Positions 1 to 8,228 of a stretch of 58,920 bases of DNA are shown here, one piece after another (the first letter of the stretch is position 1; each line of letters opens with the position of its first letter). A program made the translations under genes and the position numbers. Location: contig WFMW01000004.1 of the NCBI GenBank assembly GCA_015488885.1, positions 1 to 58,920 of the forward strand, read 5' to 3'. Origin of the DNA: Gammaproteobacteria bacterium. GTDB taxonomy: Bacteria; Pseudomonadota; Gammaproteobacteria; SZUA-229. The notes under the pieces are model-generated. The model was not told where the DNA came from. It saw only the letters and a program-made list of their open reading frames with translations, and ran no database searches.

Positions 1-379
1 CAATATTTCCAGCCTGTGAAGCAAGTACCATGACAGGTGAAAACTGTTGTGTTTGTGGTATATAGACGAGCGGGGAACCCATATCGCATTGGTGGCCAGT
101 ACAATGATGTGCACCCTTGCAACAGCAGCATTTATGCGCCTTTGTCTGAGCCATAGCCATACGATGATTCATCCCGTTATGACGGGTCATATCGTGGTGA
201 GATGATACGAGTATTTTATTGCTGTGATTTATCGACATCTGAGTCATCGACATTGCCATATTTTCCATCATGGCATGTTTCATACAGGGAGCACTGCCTG
301 CAAGTGCAGAACGCAACGGCGTTATCGTTAACATAACGATAAGCAGGTAAGACAGCAATCTGCAGGATTTATAATTCAT
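1..379 (-). CDS. Secreted Met/His/Cys-rich protein, C-terminus beyond the window edge
   Basis: A partial reading frame starts with ATG at 379 and stays open for 126 codons to the left edge. The first 26 or so residues form a signal peptide ending near LRSALAG. The mature part is very rich in Met and His (MKHAMMENMAMSMTQMS) and has a Cys cluster, HKCCCCKGAHHC, followed by GHQCDM. This composition resembles small periplasmic copper-handling proteins, but I cannot assign a family. Metal binding is inferred from composition only. The gene runs away from the DUF882 gene at 680, with a palindromic repeat between them. Confidence 0.6.
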   Translation of the reverse strand, partial: MNYKSCRLLSYLLIVMLTITPLRSALAGSAPCMKHAMMENMAMSMTQMSINHSNKILVSSHHDMTRHNGMNHRMAMAQTKAHKCCCCKGAHHCTGHQCDMGSPLVYIPQTQQFSPVMVLASQAGNI

Positions 380-495
380 CTAAGTAATAATAGCCAATAT
401 AAGATTTTTATTCAAGCGCTTATTTTCTCAGTTCAGGCAATCGTGTATTTAAAAAGTTCAGCCTGAAAAAAGTTTTACCTGAATATACGGGATTC

Positions 496-544
496 TTACT
501 AAGGCGAACACTGATCAGGTGGTATTCAGCATTCGCCTTAGTAA
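496..544. repeat. Perfect 13-bp inverted repeat between divergent genes
   Basis: TTACTAAGGCGAA at 496-508 is perfectly inverted at 532-544, with a 23-nt loop. The motif AAGGCGAACACTGAT within and after the left arm (501-515) recurs at 663-677, just before the DUF882 start codon. Apart from this, the stretch 380-679 holds no gene that I can see. The structure could be a REP-like element or a transcription-control hairpin. Confidence 0.6.
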
Positions 545-679
545 TAGACTAACAACATTTAAACATTAAAAATAAAGTGGTATTTTCACCTGATAGCTAC
601 CCGCGCGATCAAAAAATAACCAAATCCCTGTAATTCATTACCAAACTCATCTATAATTTACGAAGGCGAACACTGATGA

Positions 680-1291
680 ATGAATGCATCAGAGAGCGCT
701 AATATCATTGATAACGAGATCCAGCCCATGCCATTAAAAACTCGCTTAAATCGTCGCCGTTTTATTCAGTTTGGTGTTGGTGCGACCACCGCTTTAGCCA
801 TTCCCAAAGCCTTTGCGCAGACAAAGCTCAAACCACCAGCTATCAAAGACCGTAAACTGTCATTTTATAATTTACATACCGGTGAAAGTTTAACCACAAG
901 CTACTGGGCAGAAGGCCAGTACCAAAACAGTGAGCTTACTGCGATAAACTATATTCTTCGTGATTTTCGCACCGGTGATATTCACCCTATTGATAAACGG
1001 CTGCTCGATCTGTTACACCAGTTGCACCATAAAATAGATAGCAAACAGGCGTTTCAGGTTATCTCAGGCTACCGCTCGCCAAAAACCAATGCCGCATTAA
1101 GAAAGCACAGCCATGGCGTTGCCAGACACAGCCAGCATATGCTGGGTAAAGCCATTGATATACGTTTGCCCGATTGTCATTTAGCCACGCTGAGAAAAAC
1201 AGCGATGCAATGTCGTGCCGGTGGGGTTGGTTATTACCCGGCATCAAATTTTGTTCATATTGATACCGGACGGGTTCGTCACTGGGGTTAA
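680..1291 (+). CDS. Tat-exported DUF882 / YcbK-type murein endopeptidase
   Basis: The protein is a 203-residue member of the DUF882 (peptidase M15-like, YcbK/MepK) family, whose studied members are zinc murein endopeptidases acting in the periplasm. A twin-arginine signal (NRRRFIQFG followed by a hydrophobic stretch ending at KAFA) occupies about residues 24-46. The zinc-site residues lie in SGYRS, SQHMLGKAIDIR and NFVHIDTG, which give the expected H...D...H ligands. Two starts are possible: ATG at 680, lying just after a repeated motif, or ATG at 728, which gives a conventional short n-region before the RR motif. The gene stands alone, convergent with apbE. Confidence 0.88.
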   Translation: MNASESANIIDNEIQPMPLKTRLNRRRFIQFGVGATTALAIPKAFAQTKLKPPAIKDRKLSFYNLHTGESLTTSYWAEGQYQNSELTAINYILRDFRTGDIHPIDKRLLDLLHQLHHKIDSKQAFQVISGYRSPKTNAALRKHSHGVARHSQHMLGKAIDIRLPDCHLATLRKTAMQCRAGGVGYYPASNFVHIDTGRVRHWG

Positions 1292-1350
1292 GACCCTATG
1301 TTTATTAAAGCGGCTTTGTTTATTAAAGCAGCTATGTTTATTAAAGCAGA

Positions 1351-2247
1351 TTATTGAAGCAGAAACCTGACATCCTGCTGTTGGAGAAAGTCTTCTGCCT
1401 GCTCTCCCTGTAACATGGCATAGGTAGATAACATACCACACTGCGTTGCAGTATCCGCGATAACGGTCACACTGGCCGGGCCATGCGCTACCGGCCAACC
1501 GGTCTTCGGGTTAAGGATATGGCCGAGCGGCCTGCCCCGTTTATCCACAGCGTAACGTTTGGTACTGCCACTGGTGGCAATCGCGCCTCGAAACAGCGAA
1601 ATAACCTTAACGGCTGACTCATCCGCCACAATATTTTCAATACCCACTGTCCAGGGGCTTTGATCAAGTTTGGCGCGAATAGCCATTAAATCACCACCAA
1701 AATTGACCATAATACCGCCTTCGGCAAGTTTAGCGGCCAATGCCAGAGCCACCGCATCGACAGCATATTCTTTACCGATACCGCCAAGATCAAGCTGCAT
1801 ACCTTCTGGTAGCAAAAGGTTTCCCTGCTGTAACTGTATTTTTTCCCAGCCGACACTGGCTGCCAGCTGTTTCAGCAGTTTACGTGGTGGGGGACGGGTG
1901 TTGCTATCAAAATGCCAGTGTTTTAAATAGGTGCCAACGGTAATGTCGATCATGCCATCGGTTAAACGCCAGCATTCATCCGCAAAATTAAGCAGGGAAA
2001 GGGTTTCCATATCCAGCGTTTGCCACTGCCCCGCCTGTTGATTGATCTGGCTGAGAACACTATCAGAACGAAAACGGCTGTATTTTTCTTCAATGCGCCA
2101 GGTTTCACTGGCCGCCCACTGAATGAGCGCCCTGGCATTTTCCTCGCCGGTTTCCAGCCAGATTTCACACGGGCTTTTCATGGCTTCAAACGTTCCCAGC
2201 CACAGACCCTCTCCTTTTTGCTGACACTGCCAGTTACGTTCAGTCAT
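1351..2247 (-). CDS. apbE: FAD:protein FMN transferase (ApbE family)
   Basis: ApbE transfers FMN from FAD to a Ser/Thr of an extracytoplasmic redox protein. The family landmarks are present: LDLGGIGKEYAVD, the glycine-rich MVNFGGDL segment, IATSGS and GHILNPKTGWPV. The length (298 aa) fits, but I see no signal peptide or lipobox, unlike many exported ApbE proteins. This may mean a different start or an unusual location. It is the last gene of the run DUF4266-DUF3570-apbE, so those neighbours are its likely substrates. The DUF3570 protein directly upstream has a DSLSGAS motif similar to known ApbE target sites. Confidence 0.9.
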   Translation of the reverse strand: MTERNWQCQQKGEGLWLGTFEAMKSPCEIWLETGEENARALIQWAASETWRIEEKYSRFRSDSVLSQINQQAGQWQTLDMETLSLLNFADECWRLTDGMIDITVGTYLKHWHFDSNTRPPPRKLLKQLAASVGWEKIQLQQGNLLLPEGMQLDLGGIGKEYAVDAVALALAAKLAEGGIMVNFGGDLMAIRAKLDQSPWTVGIENIVADESAVKVISLFRGAIATSGSTKRYAVDKRGRPLGHILNPKTGWPVAHGPASVTVIADTATQCGMLSTYAMLQGEQAEDFLQQQDVRFLLQ

Positions 2248-2296
2248 AATATTATTTTAGTATTTTCCATGGCAGCAACAGGGGTTCCTCTGCGTC

Positions 2297-3583
2297 TCAC
2301 CATTTACCGCGAACCCCAAAGGTTAGCGCCCAGAAAGTCAGATCGGGAAACATATCATGTCTGCGCTGATCGCCAATCGCAATAGCCGGATGATTGTTAC
2401 CGGTCTGCCTGATCTGTTCAATATTGGCGGTCAAGGTCAGTTTTGCATTCAGCCTCACACCAAACATACTACCCAGTGTTGTCGTGGTCATATCGGCAAG
2501 GCGATAATCGGCTGAAGCAAATTCAGGCAATGCCTGCCCATTATTCAAGCTAAGCCGGTAAAAGTTTGCCTGAGTCTGCTGGCTAAGCCGGTAATGCGGT
2601 ACCAGATACAATAGGCTACCCAGCCCCAAATGGTATTTCACATCATAGGTATTGGTATGAATGCCCCAGTCATCCCAGTAATAACGATAGTTCAGATGCA
2701 GCGAGTCTCTACCAATAGCGGTAATAAAACTCCCCTTAAGAGTTTGTTTCAGGCGAGTACCCGGACGTTTTTCCCAGACATAATCTACCGGCAGACCGGC
2801 TGAATCAATAACACTGATAATTTTATAGGGATCGGTCTGATAACCATTCACATAACTCAGACCATAGGTAAAATTCAACAGGGTAAAGCGATTCAAGACA
2901 TGGGAAATACCGAAAATGCCTTCAAAGGTCTGCTTGATCTTACCGGGAAACAGACTTTCACTTTCACCGCTGCCAGTGCCGCCACCCGAAGGTGATGTTT
3001 GTGTCTGTGGCGCTGGTGTTGCCGGCAGGGCATAAATCGAGGTAAACGGATCATGAAAACCGCCATGAGGATTAACCGCATCATAACTGTAGGCGCCACC
3101 AAAAGTCAGCGTGGTACGTTTATGATCGAAATCCTGCAGATAGGAAAAATTCGCCCCGGCTGATTTATAGTCGGTTTCGGAAGAAAAACTCAAACCGGCC
3201 AGATAGCGTGACAAGCGGTCAAACGGTTTCAACCAGTTAAGATTAAAAGCAAAACGGGTGTCGTTAAAACCTGGATCCAGCGGCGTAAAACCGGGACGGA
3301 CAAGAAAGTTGTTGAAATTCTGCTGCACACCTGCGGCATTTGCGCCATTGGGTGATGCGCCGCTAAGGCTGTCATAAACCGCCTGAAACTGCACATAATC
3401 ATCCACCGCATTTTGTTTCGTCACACTGATAACCGGCTCGATGACGGATACCCTGTCCTGTTGCTGACTGTCTTTTTCCGAATAACTTAATACCGAAGCA
3501 TCGTATAACCAGTCAGCGGCCTGGCTCTGTGTGGCCGTGAGTAATGAGCAAACGGCCAGCCCCAGTTTCTCCTTTAATTGCAT
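2297..3583 (-). CDS. DUF3570 outer-membrane beta-barrel with an ApbE-target-like motif
   Basis: This is a 428-residue DUF3570 protein with a signal peptide (cleavage near TQSQA) and alternating amphipathic strands ending in an aromatic residue (GVRGKW), as expected of an outer-membrane barrel. Near residue 71 it carries DSLSGASPNG, which resembles the D-x-x-[ST]-G-A-[ST] sites flavinylated by ApbE in NqrC/RnfG proteins. The ATG at 3583 follows a GGAGG ribosome site. An in-frame TTG six bases upstream has none. The start overlaps the end of the DUF4266 gene, so translation is probably coupled. Flavinylation is an inference from motif and neighbourhood. Confidence 0.85.
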   Translation of the reverse strand: MQLKEKLGLAVCSLLTATQSQAADWLYDASVLSYSEKDSQQQDRVSVIEPVISVTKQNAVDDYVQFQAVYDSLSGASPNGANAAGVQQNFNNFLVRPGFTPLDPGFNDTRFAFNLNWLKPFDRLSRYLAGLSFSSETDYKSAGANFSYLQDFDHKRTTLTFGGAYSYDAVNPHGGFHDPFTSIYALPATPAPQTQTSPSGGGTGSGESESLFPGKIKQTFEGIFGISHVLNRFTLLNFTYGLSYVNGYQTDPYKIISVIDSAGLPVDYVWEKRPGTRLKQTLKGSFITAIGRDSLHLNYRYYWDDWGIHTNTYDVKYHLGLGSLLYLVPHYRLSQQTQANFYRLSLNNGQALPEFASADYRLADMTTTTLGSMFGVRLNAKLTLTANIEQIRQTGNNHPAIAIGDQRRHDMFPDLTFWALTFGVRGKW

Positions 3584-3807
3584 CCGCAACCTCCACCACC
3601 CACACCGCTGCCACCGGAGGCCGCTTCCTTACTGAAATAAATGTGGTCATCAAGCCCCTGCTGTACCGGGTTCGGACTTATTGCCATATTCTGTCTTGCG
3701 AGTATCCCGCGTTGCCAGGGTTTTACCGCCTGGGGTTGCAAATGACTACAGCCTGATAGTGCCATAACCAATACCAGGGCTATCCCCTGTATTAAAAATA
3801 GTTTCAT
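3574..3807 (-). CDS. DUF4266 small lipoprotein
   Basis: A 77-residue lipoprotein with signal peptide and lipobox (ALSGC). It contains PWQRGILA and the family's hallmark C-terminal run of glycines and cysteines (SGVGGGGCGCN). DUF4266 proteins usually sit next to DUF3570, a thioredoxin-like protein and ApbE, as here. The CGC tail could bind a metal or be a redox thiol served by the TlpA-like protein next door; this is inference. The molecular function is unknown. Confidence 0.85.
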   Translation of the reverse strand: MKLFLIQGIALVLVMALSGCSHLQPQAVKPWQRGILARQNMAISPNPVQQGLDDHIYFSKEAASGGSGVGGGGCGCN

Positions 3808-3817
3808 TTTCTACAAC

Positions 3818-4321
3818 TTATAATTTTAGTGTTTTTTTAATTAAGGCTTCCAGTTCGGCTTCCTGATCGGGATGAAAGCCGATATGAAATAAATGAATTT
3901 TACCCTGCCGGTCAATCAACACACTGGTTGGCATACCCTGAATATTAAACGCTGCCGGGGCTTTCCCATCCGGGTCAAAACAAACCTGAAAACCTGCCGG
4001 AATCTGCTGCAGAAATTGCTTCGCATTAGCGGTATTCTCATCAACATTTACCGCAATAATTTGCAGGCCTTGCTTCTGATAACGTTGCTGAATTTGATTC
4101 AACCAGGGAAAAGAGGCACGACAGGGCAAACACCAACTGGCCCAGAAATCCAGCCAGATAACCTTGCCTTTATAATGTGACAGGGTTGTTTTCATGTTTT
4201 CAATCTGCAGTGGCGTTTGCCACTGCAGGGTTGAAACCGCTTTGGCAAATACCGGCTGCTGGAATAAACAAAGCGCCAGAAAAATCACTGATAATAAATT
4301 TTTTAGCTTAAGCATTATCAT
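3818..4321 (-). CDS. TlpA/ResA-like periplasmic thioredoxin
   Basis: This 167-residue thioredoxin-fold protein has an N-terminal signal peptide (cleavage near QPVFAKA). Its active site is WASWCLPCR, followed by the cis-proline segment GMPTSVLID. TlpA/ResA proteins reduce disulfides outside the cytoplasm, often to support cytochrome maturation or cysteine-rich partners. A GTG at 4327 overlaps the stop of the upstream lipoprotein gene, with ATG six bases on at 4321. Either start implies translational coupling. The Cys-rich DUF4266 protein immediately downstream is a plausible partner. Confidence 0.88.
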   Translation of the reverse strand: MIMLKLKNLLSVIFLALCLFQQPVFAKAVSTLQWQTPLQIENMKTTLSHYKGKVIWLDFWASWCLPCRASFPWLNQIQQRYQKQGLQIIAVNVDENTANAKQFLQQIPAGFQVCFDPDGKAPAAFNIQGMPTSVLIDRQGKIHLFHIGFHPDQEAELEALIKKTLKL

Positions 4322-4326
4322 CGTCA

Positions 4327-5196
4327 CTATCGTCCCTGAATTTCCTGTTGTCCATTTTCAGCTTCACCTTTTTCGGTAAACGTATTATGTTCCGACTCCA
4401 GTTTTTTCTCATTAAATGTGCCAGTGTTATCATCATAATAGGAACCGATTCTGGTTGGTGTAGCCGAACCATTACCATTCGTTGTTGTAGTGGTTATATT
4501 TGGAATATCATTGGTCAGCGTTTGATTAAAATGCGTGGTCGCTTCTGCTACAGAACGTAGACCGCTATTACTCTTTATGATGCCAGCAGGAATCTGGGCA
4601 ATCATATTAGCGGCTTCGGTATCAAATGTATTTGTATTTTTGAAATCTATACTTGTCTGGGTAATATCTTTTTTCAGTTCTGCTGGCGTAGGCAACTGAA
4701 TGCCAGTTTTTGTCGCATCGGTATCCAGACTCATTAATAAACGCACCCGGTTAATAACTTCAGTAGCATCCGGTTTCGCAGTTGCTGTCACTGTACTCTG
4801 AGTTTTTGCGCCATTTGAAAGCACAACCCCTGATGCACTGGTAGTTGTTTGTGGAACCGTTGTCTGTGTAATCGTTGCTGAAATAGTCTGCGGTGTCACA
4901 ATACGCTGGCAGATGGATTTGCCCAGCGCCAGTTTGCCAATAGAAAAGGTAACTTCTTCACCCAGTGTGCAGTTAAAACGTCCATTAGCATCTGTATCAC
5001 CCATATTTGACAATGAATCATAATGCAGATTTTCTACCGGCGCATCAACAAACTGTGCAGAAATAGTATGACCAGCGGGTACAGAACCGGTAGTGCCACC
5101 ACCACAGGCAGTTAATGAAGCACCTGCTGCCAGCCCTATGGAAAGTTTTAATAATCTGTTCTTTATGGTTGCTTTTTTCTTGCTTGCCTGTTTCAT
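4327..5196 (-). CDS. Secreted lipoprotein of unknown function
   Basis: The 289-residue product has a lysine-rich start, a hydrophobic segment and a lipobox (LTACGGG). A short beta-rich module follows (DTDANGRFNCTLGEEVTFSIG), a pattern common in gammaproteobacterial surface lipoproteins. Next come a Thr/Ser-rich linker and an LLMSLDTDATKTG segment. I recognise no enzyme signature. It lies between the TPR/barrel gene and the tlpA-like gene, co-oriented with both, and may belong to the same regulon. Its N-terminal module has Cys residues (FNC, ICQ) that could form a disulfide. Confidence 0.7.
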   Translation of the reverse strand: MKQASKKKATIKNRLLKLSIGLAAGASLTACGGGTTGSVPAGHTISAQFVDAPVENLHYDSLSNMGDTDANGRFNCTLGEEVTFSIGKLALGKSICQRIVTPQTISATITQTTVPQTTTSASGVVLSNGAKTQSTVTATAKPDATEVINRVRLLMSLDTDATKTGIQLPTPAELKKDITQTSIDFKNTNTFDTEAANMIAQIPAGIIKSNSGLRSVAEATTHFNQTLTNDIPNITTTTTNGNGSATPTRIGSYYDDNTGTFNEKKLESEHNTFTEKGEAENGQQEIQGR

Positions 5197-5227
5197 GATT
5201 ACTCCTGATAGTGTTTTAGTAAATTAG

Positions 5228-5275
5228 GGATACTCTGAACAAGTATGGTTAGAATCAGGCTTGTTCAGAGTATCC
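5228..5275. repeat. Palindromic dispersed repeat, copy A
   Basis: GGATACTCTGAACAAG at 5228-5243 is a perfect inverted copy of 5260-5275. It lies between two co-oriented minus-strand genes. The same core (AGGGA...CTGAACAAG) recurs near 6825, 10058, 50786 and 57664, so this is one member of a dispersed family rather than a dedicated terminator. Confidence 0.75.
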
Positions 5276-5399
5276 TTAGCTTTTTCATTTATTAAAACGC
5301 TATCAGGGGGAAAAGGGTTCCATTTATTTTGCATCCATTAATATCCATGGACATTCTTTTTTACAGACAGTAAATATCTGGGAGTTTTGAACAGTGAGC

Positions 5400-6779
5400 T
5401 TAAAAAGATTTTCTTAAGCTTAATAAACCAAGCTGCCGATCATAGGCATAAATAGATTCGGTTGAACGGTTTTTCTGCCAGCGCCAGTTAAGCGCAAACT
5501 GCCAGCCTGGGGCAAAATCATACACATAAGCAAGGGCATAAGTACTACGGTTATCAAATCGGTTCTGGATGGCGGTTGATTCATATTCGCTGCGCCGATA
5601 AGCTATCTCGGCAGAGATTTTATTTTTATGATTAAGATATTTATCGTAGCGTAATCGCAGGGTATTCCGTGTCGGTGAATAATTGACCCTGGGCAGATTA
5701 TTACGGTTATTCCATTCAAGTTCATACCATAAAAGCAGTGTATCTGCCGACCATCTAAGAAAATATTTCGCCGTTAATTTTTGACGATTACCTTCAAGGT
5801 AATCAAAACGGGTATTAATACTGTTTATCTGTTCATAGCGATAACGTAGCCTTAAAATATTATTGCCAGGAAAATACCGGCTTGTTTGCACGGTAGCAAC
5901 ATAACTTCGCTGATAATCACTATGGCCATAGGAAGACTGTCTGAAATTAATATCAAACCGGTTAAACCATTTGTTTATCGGGTACAAATAACGCAGCCCG
6001 ACATCAATTAGACCGAAATCGTTAAAGTTCGTGGAGAAATAATTTAATAAAAAAGCCGTGCCTGTCACCAGCAAGGCCGGTTTTTTTCTGCCGCCATTTT
6101 TAGCTGTTAGACGTTTATCGAACAGGCCAGTTAATTGCAGGAATCGACCTGATTCATTTGAAGCAATATCCAGTGGCGAAAACTTTATATTGGAATCGTA
6201 ACCGGGGCTTAAATAAAGATAGGCATGCCAGTCTTTCCTGTTAGCCGCTCTCTTTTTAACCCTCTTTCTGTTTACTTTGTAAGACGATGTTCTGGCAGTA
6301 AGTTTGGCAATCTGGCGCTCGACCAACGCGGTGAAATTTGAATCAGTGGTTTGACGTTTACTTTGTTTTAAATAATGCAAAGCCTGCGGTTTGTCTCCCT
6401 GCCGGTTTTCTATTAAAGCAAGGTTATAATAAGCAATAGCAGCCAGTTTTTTATTGCCAAGCAGCTTTCTGAAATAAAACCGGCTGGTATTGTATTGCTT
6501 TAATTTATAATAAACCGAACCGAGATTATAATAAATGATTGTGTACGCCTTCTGATCAATATCAGTTTTATCTTTTTCAAGTATCTGCAAGGCAGACTGT
6601 AAAAACTGTTTTGCCTGCTTATATTCGCCACGATGAAAGGCATCAATGCCCGACTGGCATTGATGTTCATATTTTTTATGTTGCAAGCTGAAATCAGCCG
6701 TAGCATGGACAGCAACTGACTGAAAAAAAATCAGCAGAAATAATAGACAGGGGTATTTGTTTTTATCGGTGAAACACAT
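5400..6779 (-). CDS. TPR plus outer-membrane beta-barrel protein
   Basis: A 459-residue exported protein. The signal peptide ends near VAVHA. TPR-like helices fill about residues 35-170 (AYTIIYYNLGSVYYKLKQY, AIAYYNLALIENRQGDKPQ). A basic linker leads to a C-terminal barrel of about 280 residues that starts at YLYLSPGYDSN and ends in ...LRKSF with a terminal Phe. This TPR-then-barrel plan is seen in outer-membrane modification, export or assembly proteins of the DUF560/Slam-like kind, but similarity is only architectural here. It has the same design as the barrel protein at 55604. Confidence 0.75.
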   Translation of the reverse strand: MCFTDKNKYPCLLFLLIFFQSVAVHATADFSLQHKKYEHQCQSGIDAFHRGEYKQAKQFLQSALQILEKDKTDIDQKAYTIIYYNLGSVYYKLKQYNTSRFYFRKLLGNKKLAAIAYYNLALIENRQGDKPQALHYLKQSKRQTTDSNFTALVERQIAKLTARTSSYKVNRKRVKKRAANRKDWHAYLYLSPGYDSNIKFSPLDIASNESGRFLQLTGLFDKRLTAKNGGRKKPALLVTGTAFLLNYFSTNFNDFGLIDVGLRYLYPINKWFNRFDINFRQSSYGHSDYQRSYVATVQTSRYFPGNNILRLRYRYEQINSINTRFDYLEGNRQKLTAKYFLRWSADTLLLWYELEWNNRNNLPRVNYSPTRNTLRLRYDKYLNHKNKISAEIAYRRSEYESTAIQNRFDNRSTYALAYVYDFAPGWQFALNWRWQKNRSTESIYAYDRQLGLLSLRKSF

Positions 6780-6824
6780 ACGCCGATATTATAATAGATT
6801 ATTAGAAGAACTGTCTGGAAATAC

Positions 6825-6901
6825 AGGGAATATCTGAACAAATCTGGATACATAATATGGATTCCTAAAATGCGTATTCACGACTTGTTCAGAACTTCCT
6901 T
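6825..6901. repeat. Palindromic dispersed repeat, copy B
   Basis: AGGGAATATCTGAACAA (6825-6841) is imperfectly inverted at 6885-6901 (TTGTTCAGAACTTCCTT). It belongs to the family of copy A and has a longer loop containing TCTGGATA, a segment shared with the single-arm copies near 10073 and 50802. Confidence 0.65.
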
Positions 6902-6937
6902 AAGTAAAAATTATAGCGTTCCCATGAAATAGCCGGA

Positions 6938-7486
6938 TTAATCTTCTGACTCAGGTGCTTCACCTTCAGGGTTTATTGGCTGTGGCTCTATTACCGGCTG
7001 CGGAATAGCTTCGGGTTGTGGTGCTGCTTCGGGTTGTGGTGCTGCTTCGGGTTGTGGTGCTGCTTCGGGCTGTGGTGCTGCTTCGGGCTGTGGCGATCCC
7101 TGCTCAGCCGCATTATTTCCTGACTGCCCGGAATCTTCTGCGCCAGAATCTTCTATTGTATTTTGCTGTTCTACTGTTCCATTATCCTCGGTGTTTGTAT
7201 CCTCCAGCGACGAATGCTCTGTCGCTTCCCGGTCTTCACCCGGTTCATTTTCAACCAATCCCTTTTCTCCATGCTGAGATTTATTATTTTCTATACCAGA
7301 ATGAGAATTATTGGCACCCGGCAAGGTTAAGGCATGCGCGTTGATAACGGTATCATTATTATCCATCATACGAATAGTTATTTCATCCAGGTCATCCGGT
7401 GCTGCCTGCACGATCAGTGGCACGCAGAATGACAGGATAAAACTGCCAGTCAATAAACAATATTTTGTCAACCCACTCATATTCAT
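6938..7486 (-). CDS. Secreted acidic protein with Pro-Gln-Pro-Glu repeats
   Basis: The 182-residue protein has a signal peptide (ending near IVQAAPDD). A short folded-looking segment follows (ITIRMMDNNDTVINAHALTLPG), then a disordered acidic Asn/Glu/Ser region. It ends in a repeat of the hexapeptide PQPEAA, about five copies. The DNA there is a clean 18-bp tandem repeat. It follows the sigma/anti-sigma pair closely and is probably in their operon. Its role is unknown; the repeat suggests a cell-wall-spanning or spacer segment. Confidence 0.65.
   Translation of the reverse strand: MNMSGLTKYCLLTGSFILSFCVPLIVQAAPDDLDEITIRMMDNNDTVINAHALTLPGANNSHSGIENNKSQHGEKGLVENEPGEDREATEHSSLEDTNTEDNGTVEQQNTIEDSGAEDSGQSGNNAAEQGSPQPEAAPQPEAAPQPEAAPQPEAAPQPEAIPQPVIEPQPINPEGEAPESED
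7012..7098. repeat. 18-bp tandem repeat inside the secreted-protein gene
   Basis: An 18-bp unit (GGTTGTGGTGCTGCTTCG on the plus strand, with one C/T variant) repeats about five times in tandem. It encodes the PQPEAA units. The copies are nearly identical, so the copy number probably varies by slippage. Confidence 0.8.
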
Positions 7487-7520
7487 TTTCTGTCTGTTCT
7501 CTTTATATTCATCTTCATCG

Positions 7521-8198
7521 TTATCCCTGCATCACATTATCCGGTGCATAAAACGCGCTGTCCGGCTGCTTATAATGTGTTTTAATATGCATAACCTTTT
7601 CTTTACCGTTTAACTGGATATGTGTCGTAATATTGCCATCACCTTTTGCGATACCAATAATGGGCAAAGAAATAATATTAACCCCTTTGCGCAGCCCTGT
7701 CGTCCAGCTAATCTGCTTTTTATTACCAAAACCATCAAGCTCAAGGTTAGCGGATAAATCGACACGAAGTTCAACACCTTTTAAGGCCTTTTCTGCATCA
7801 ATAGCTACCCTGACAGTATGGACGTTATTATTAACCGCAATAAAGTTCTCGGCATTTGAATGATCCTTTGACGGATAAAAAACACTTAACGCAATGACCA
7901 TAATGGCAAACATGGCTGCGACTGCCAGTTTATAGCCATGATGATAGCTATGATGAATGGCGTTATTTTCCTGTTCAGCATGTTTTATCGCCTGCCGCAG
8001 AAGACCTTGTTCCGCTTTCGGTGTAAGCGCCTTATACGGTAATGTCTGTAATGCGGCCTGCTGAGCAGTCAACAACTCAAGATGCCGGGCGCAACTTTCA
8101 CAGCCAGTAATATGTCGCTGTAATGCGGCTGTCTGGTCTGCCGACAGATCATCATCAATATAATCATTAATAACCGTTTGTACCTTATCGCAGTTCAT
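7521..8198 (-). CDS. Zinc-finger anti-sigma factor
   Basis: This 225-residue single-pass membrane protein has an N-terminal ZAS-type anti-sigma domain. Its His29-x3-Cys33-x2-Cys36 motif is followed by a membrane helix at about residues 90-108 and a periplasmic domain (ENFIAVNNNVHTVRVAIDAE...). It directly follows the ECF sigma gene, the usual arrangement for a sigma factor and its inhibitor. The periplasmic part, rich in beta structure, probably senses an envelope signal. The signal is not evident from sequence. Confidence 0.88.
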   Translation of the reverse strand: MNCDKVQTVINDYIDDDLSADQTAALQRHITGCESCARHLELLTAQQAALQTLPYKALTPKAEQGLLRQAIKHAEQENNAIHHSYHHGYKLAVAAMFAIMVIALSVFYPSKDHSNAENFIAVNNNVHTVRVAIDAEKALKGVELRVDLSANLELDGFGNKKQISWTTGLRKGVNIISLPIIGIAKGDGNITTHIQLNGKEKVMHIKTHYKQPDSAFYAPDNVMQG

Positions 8199-8228
8199 TT
8201 TTGTCTCCTGATATTCTTATACACGCAG

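Noticed and set aside
5228-5300. Palindrome followed by TTTTTCATTT as a rho-independent terminator on the plus strand
   Set aside because: No plus-strand gene precedes it, the T-run is distant from the stem, and the same palindrome recurs elsewhere as a repeat.
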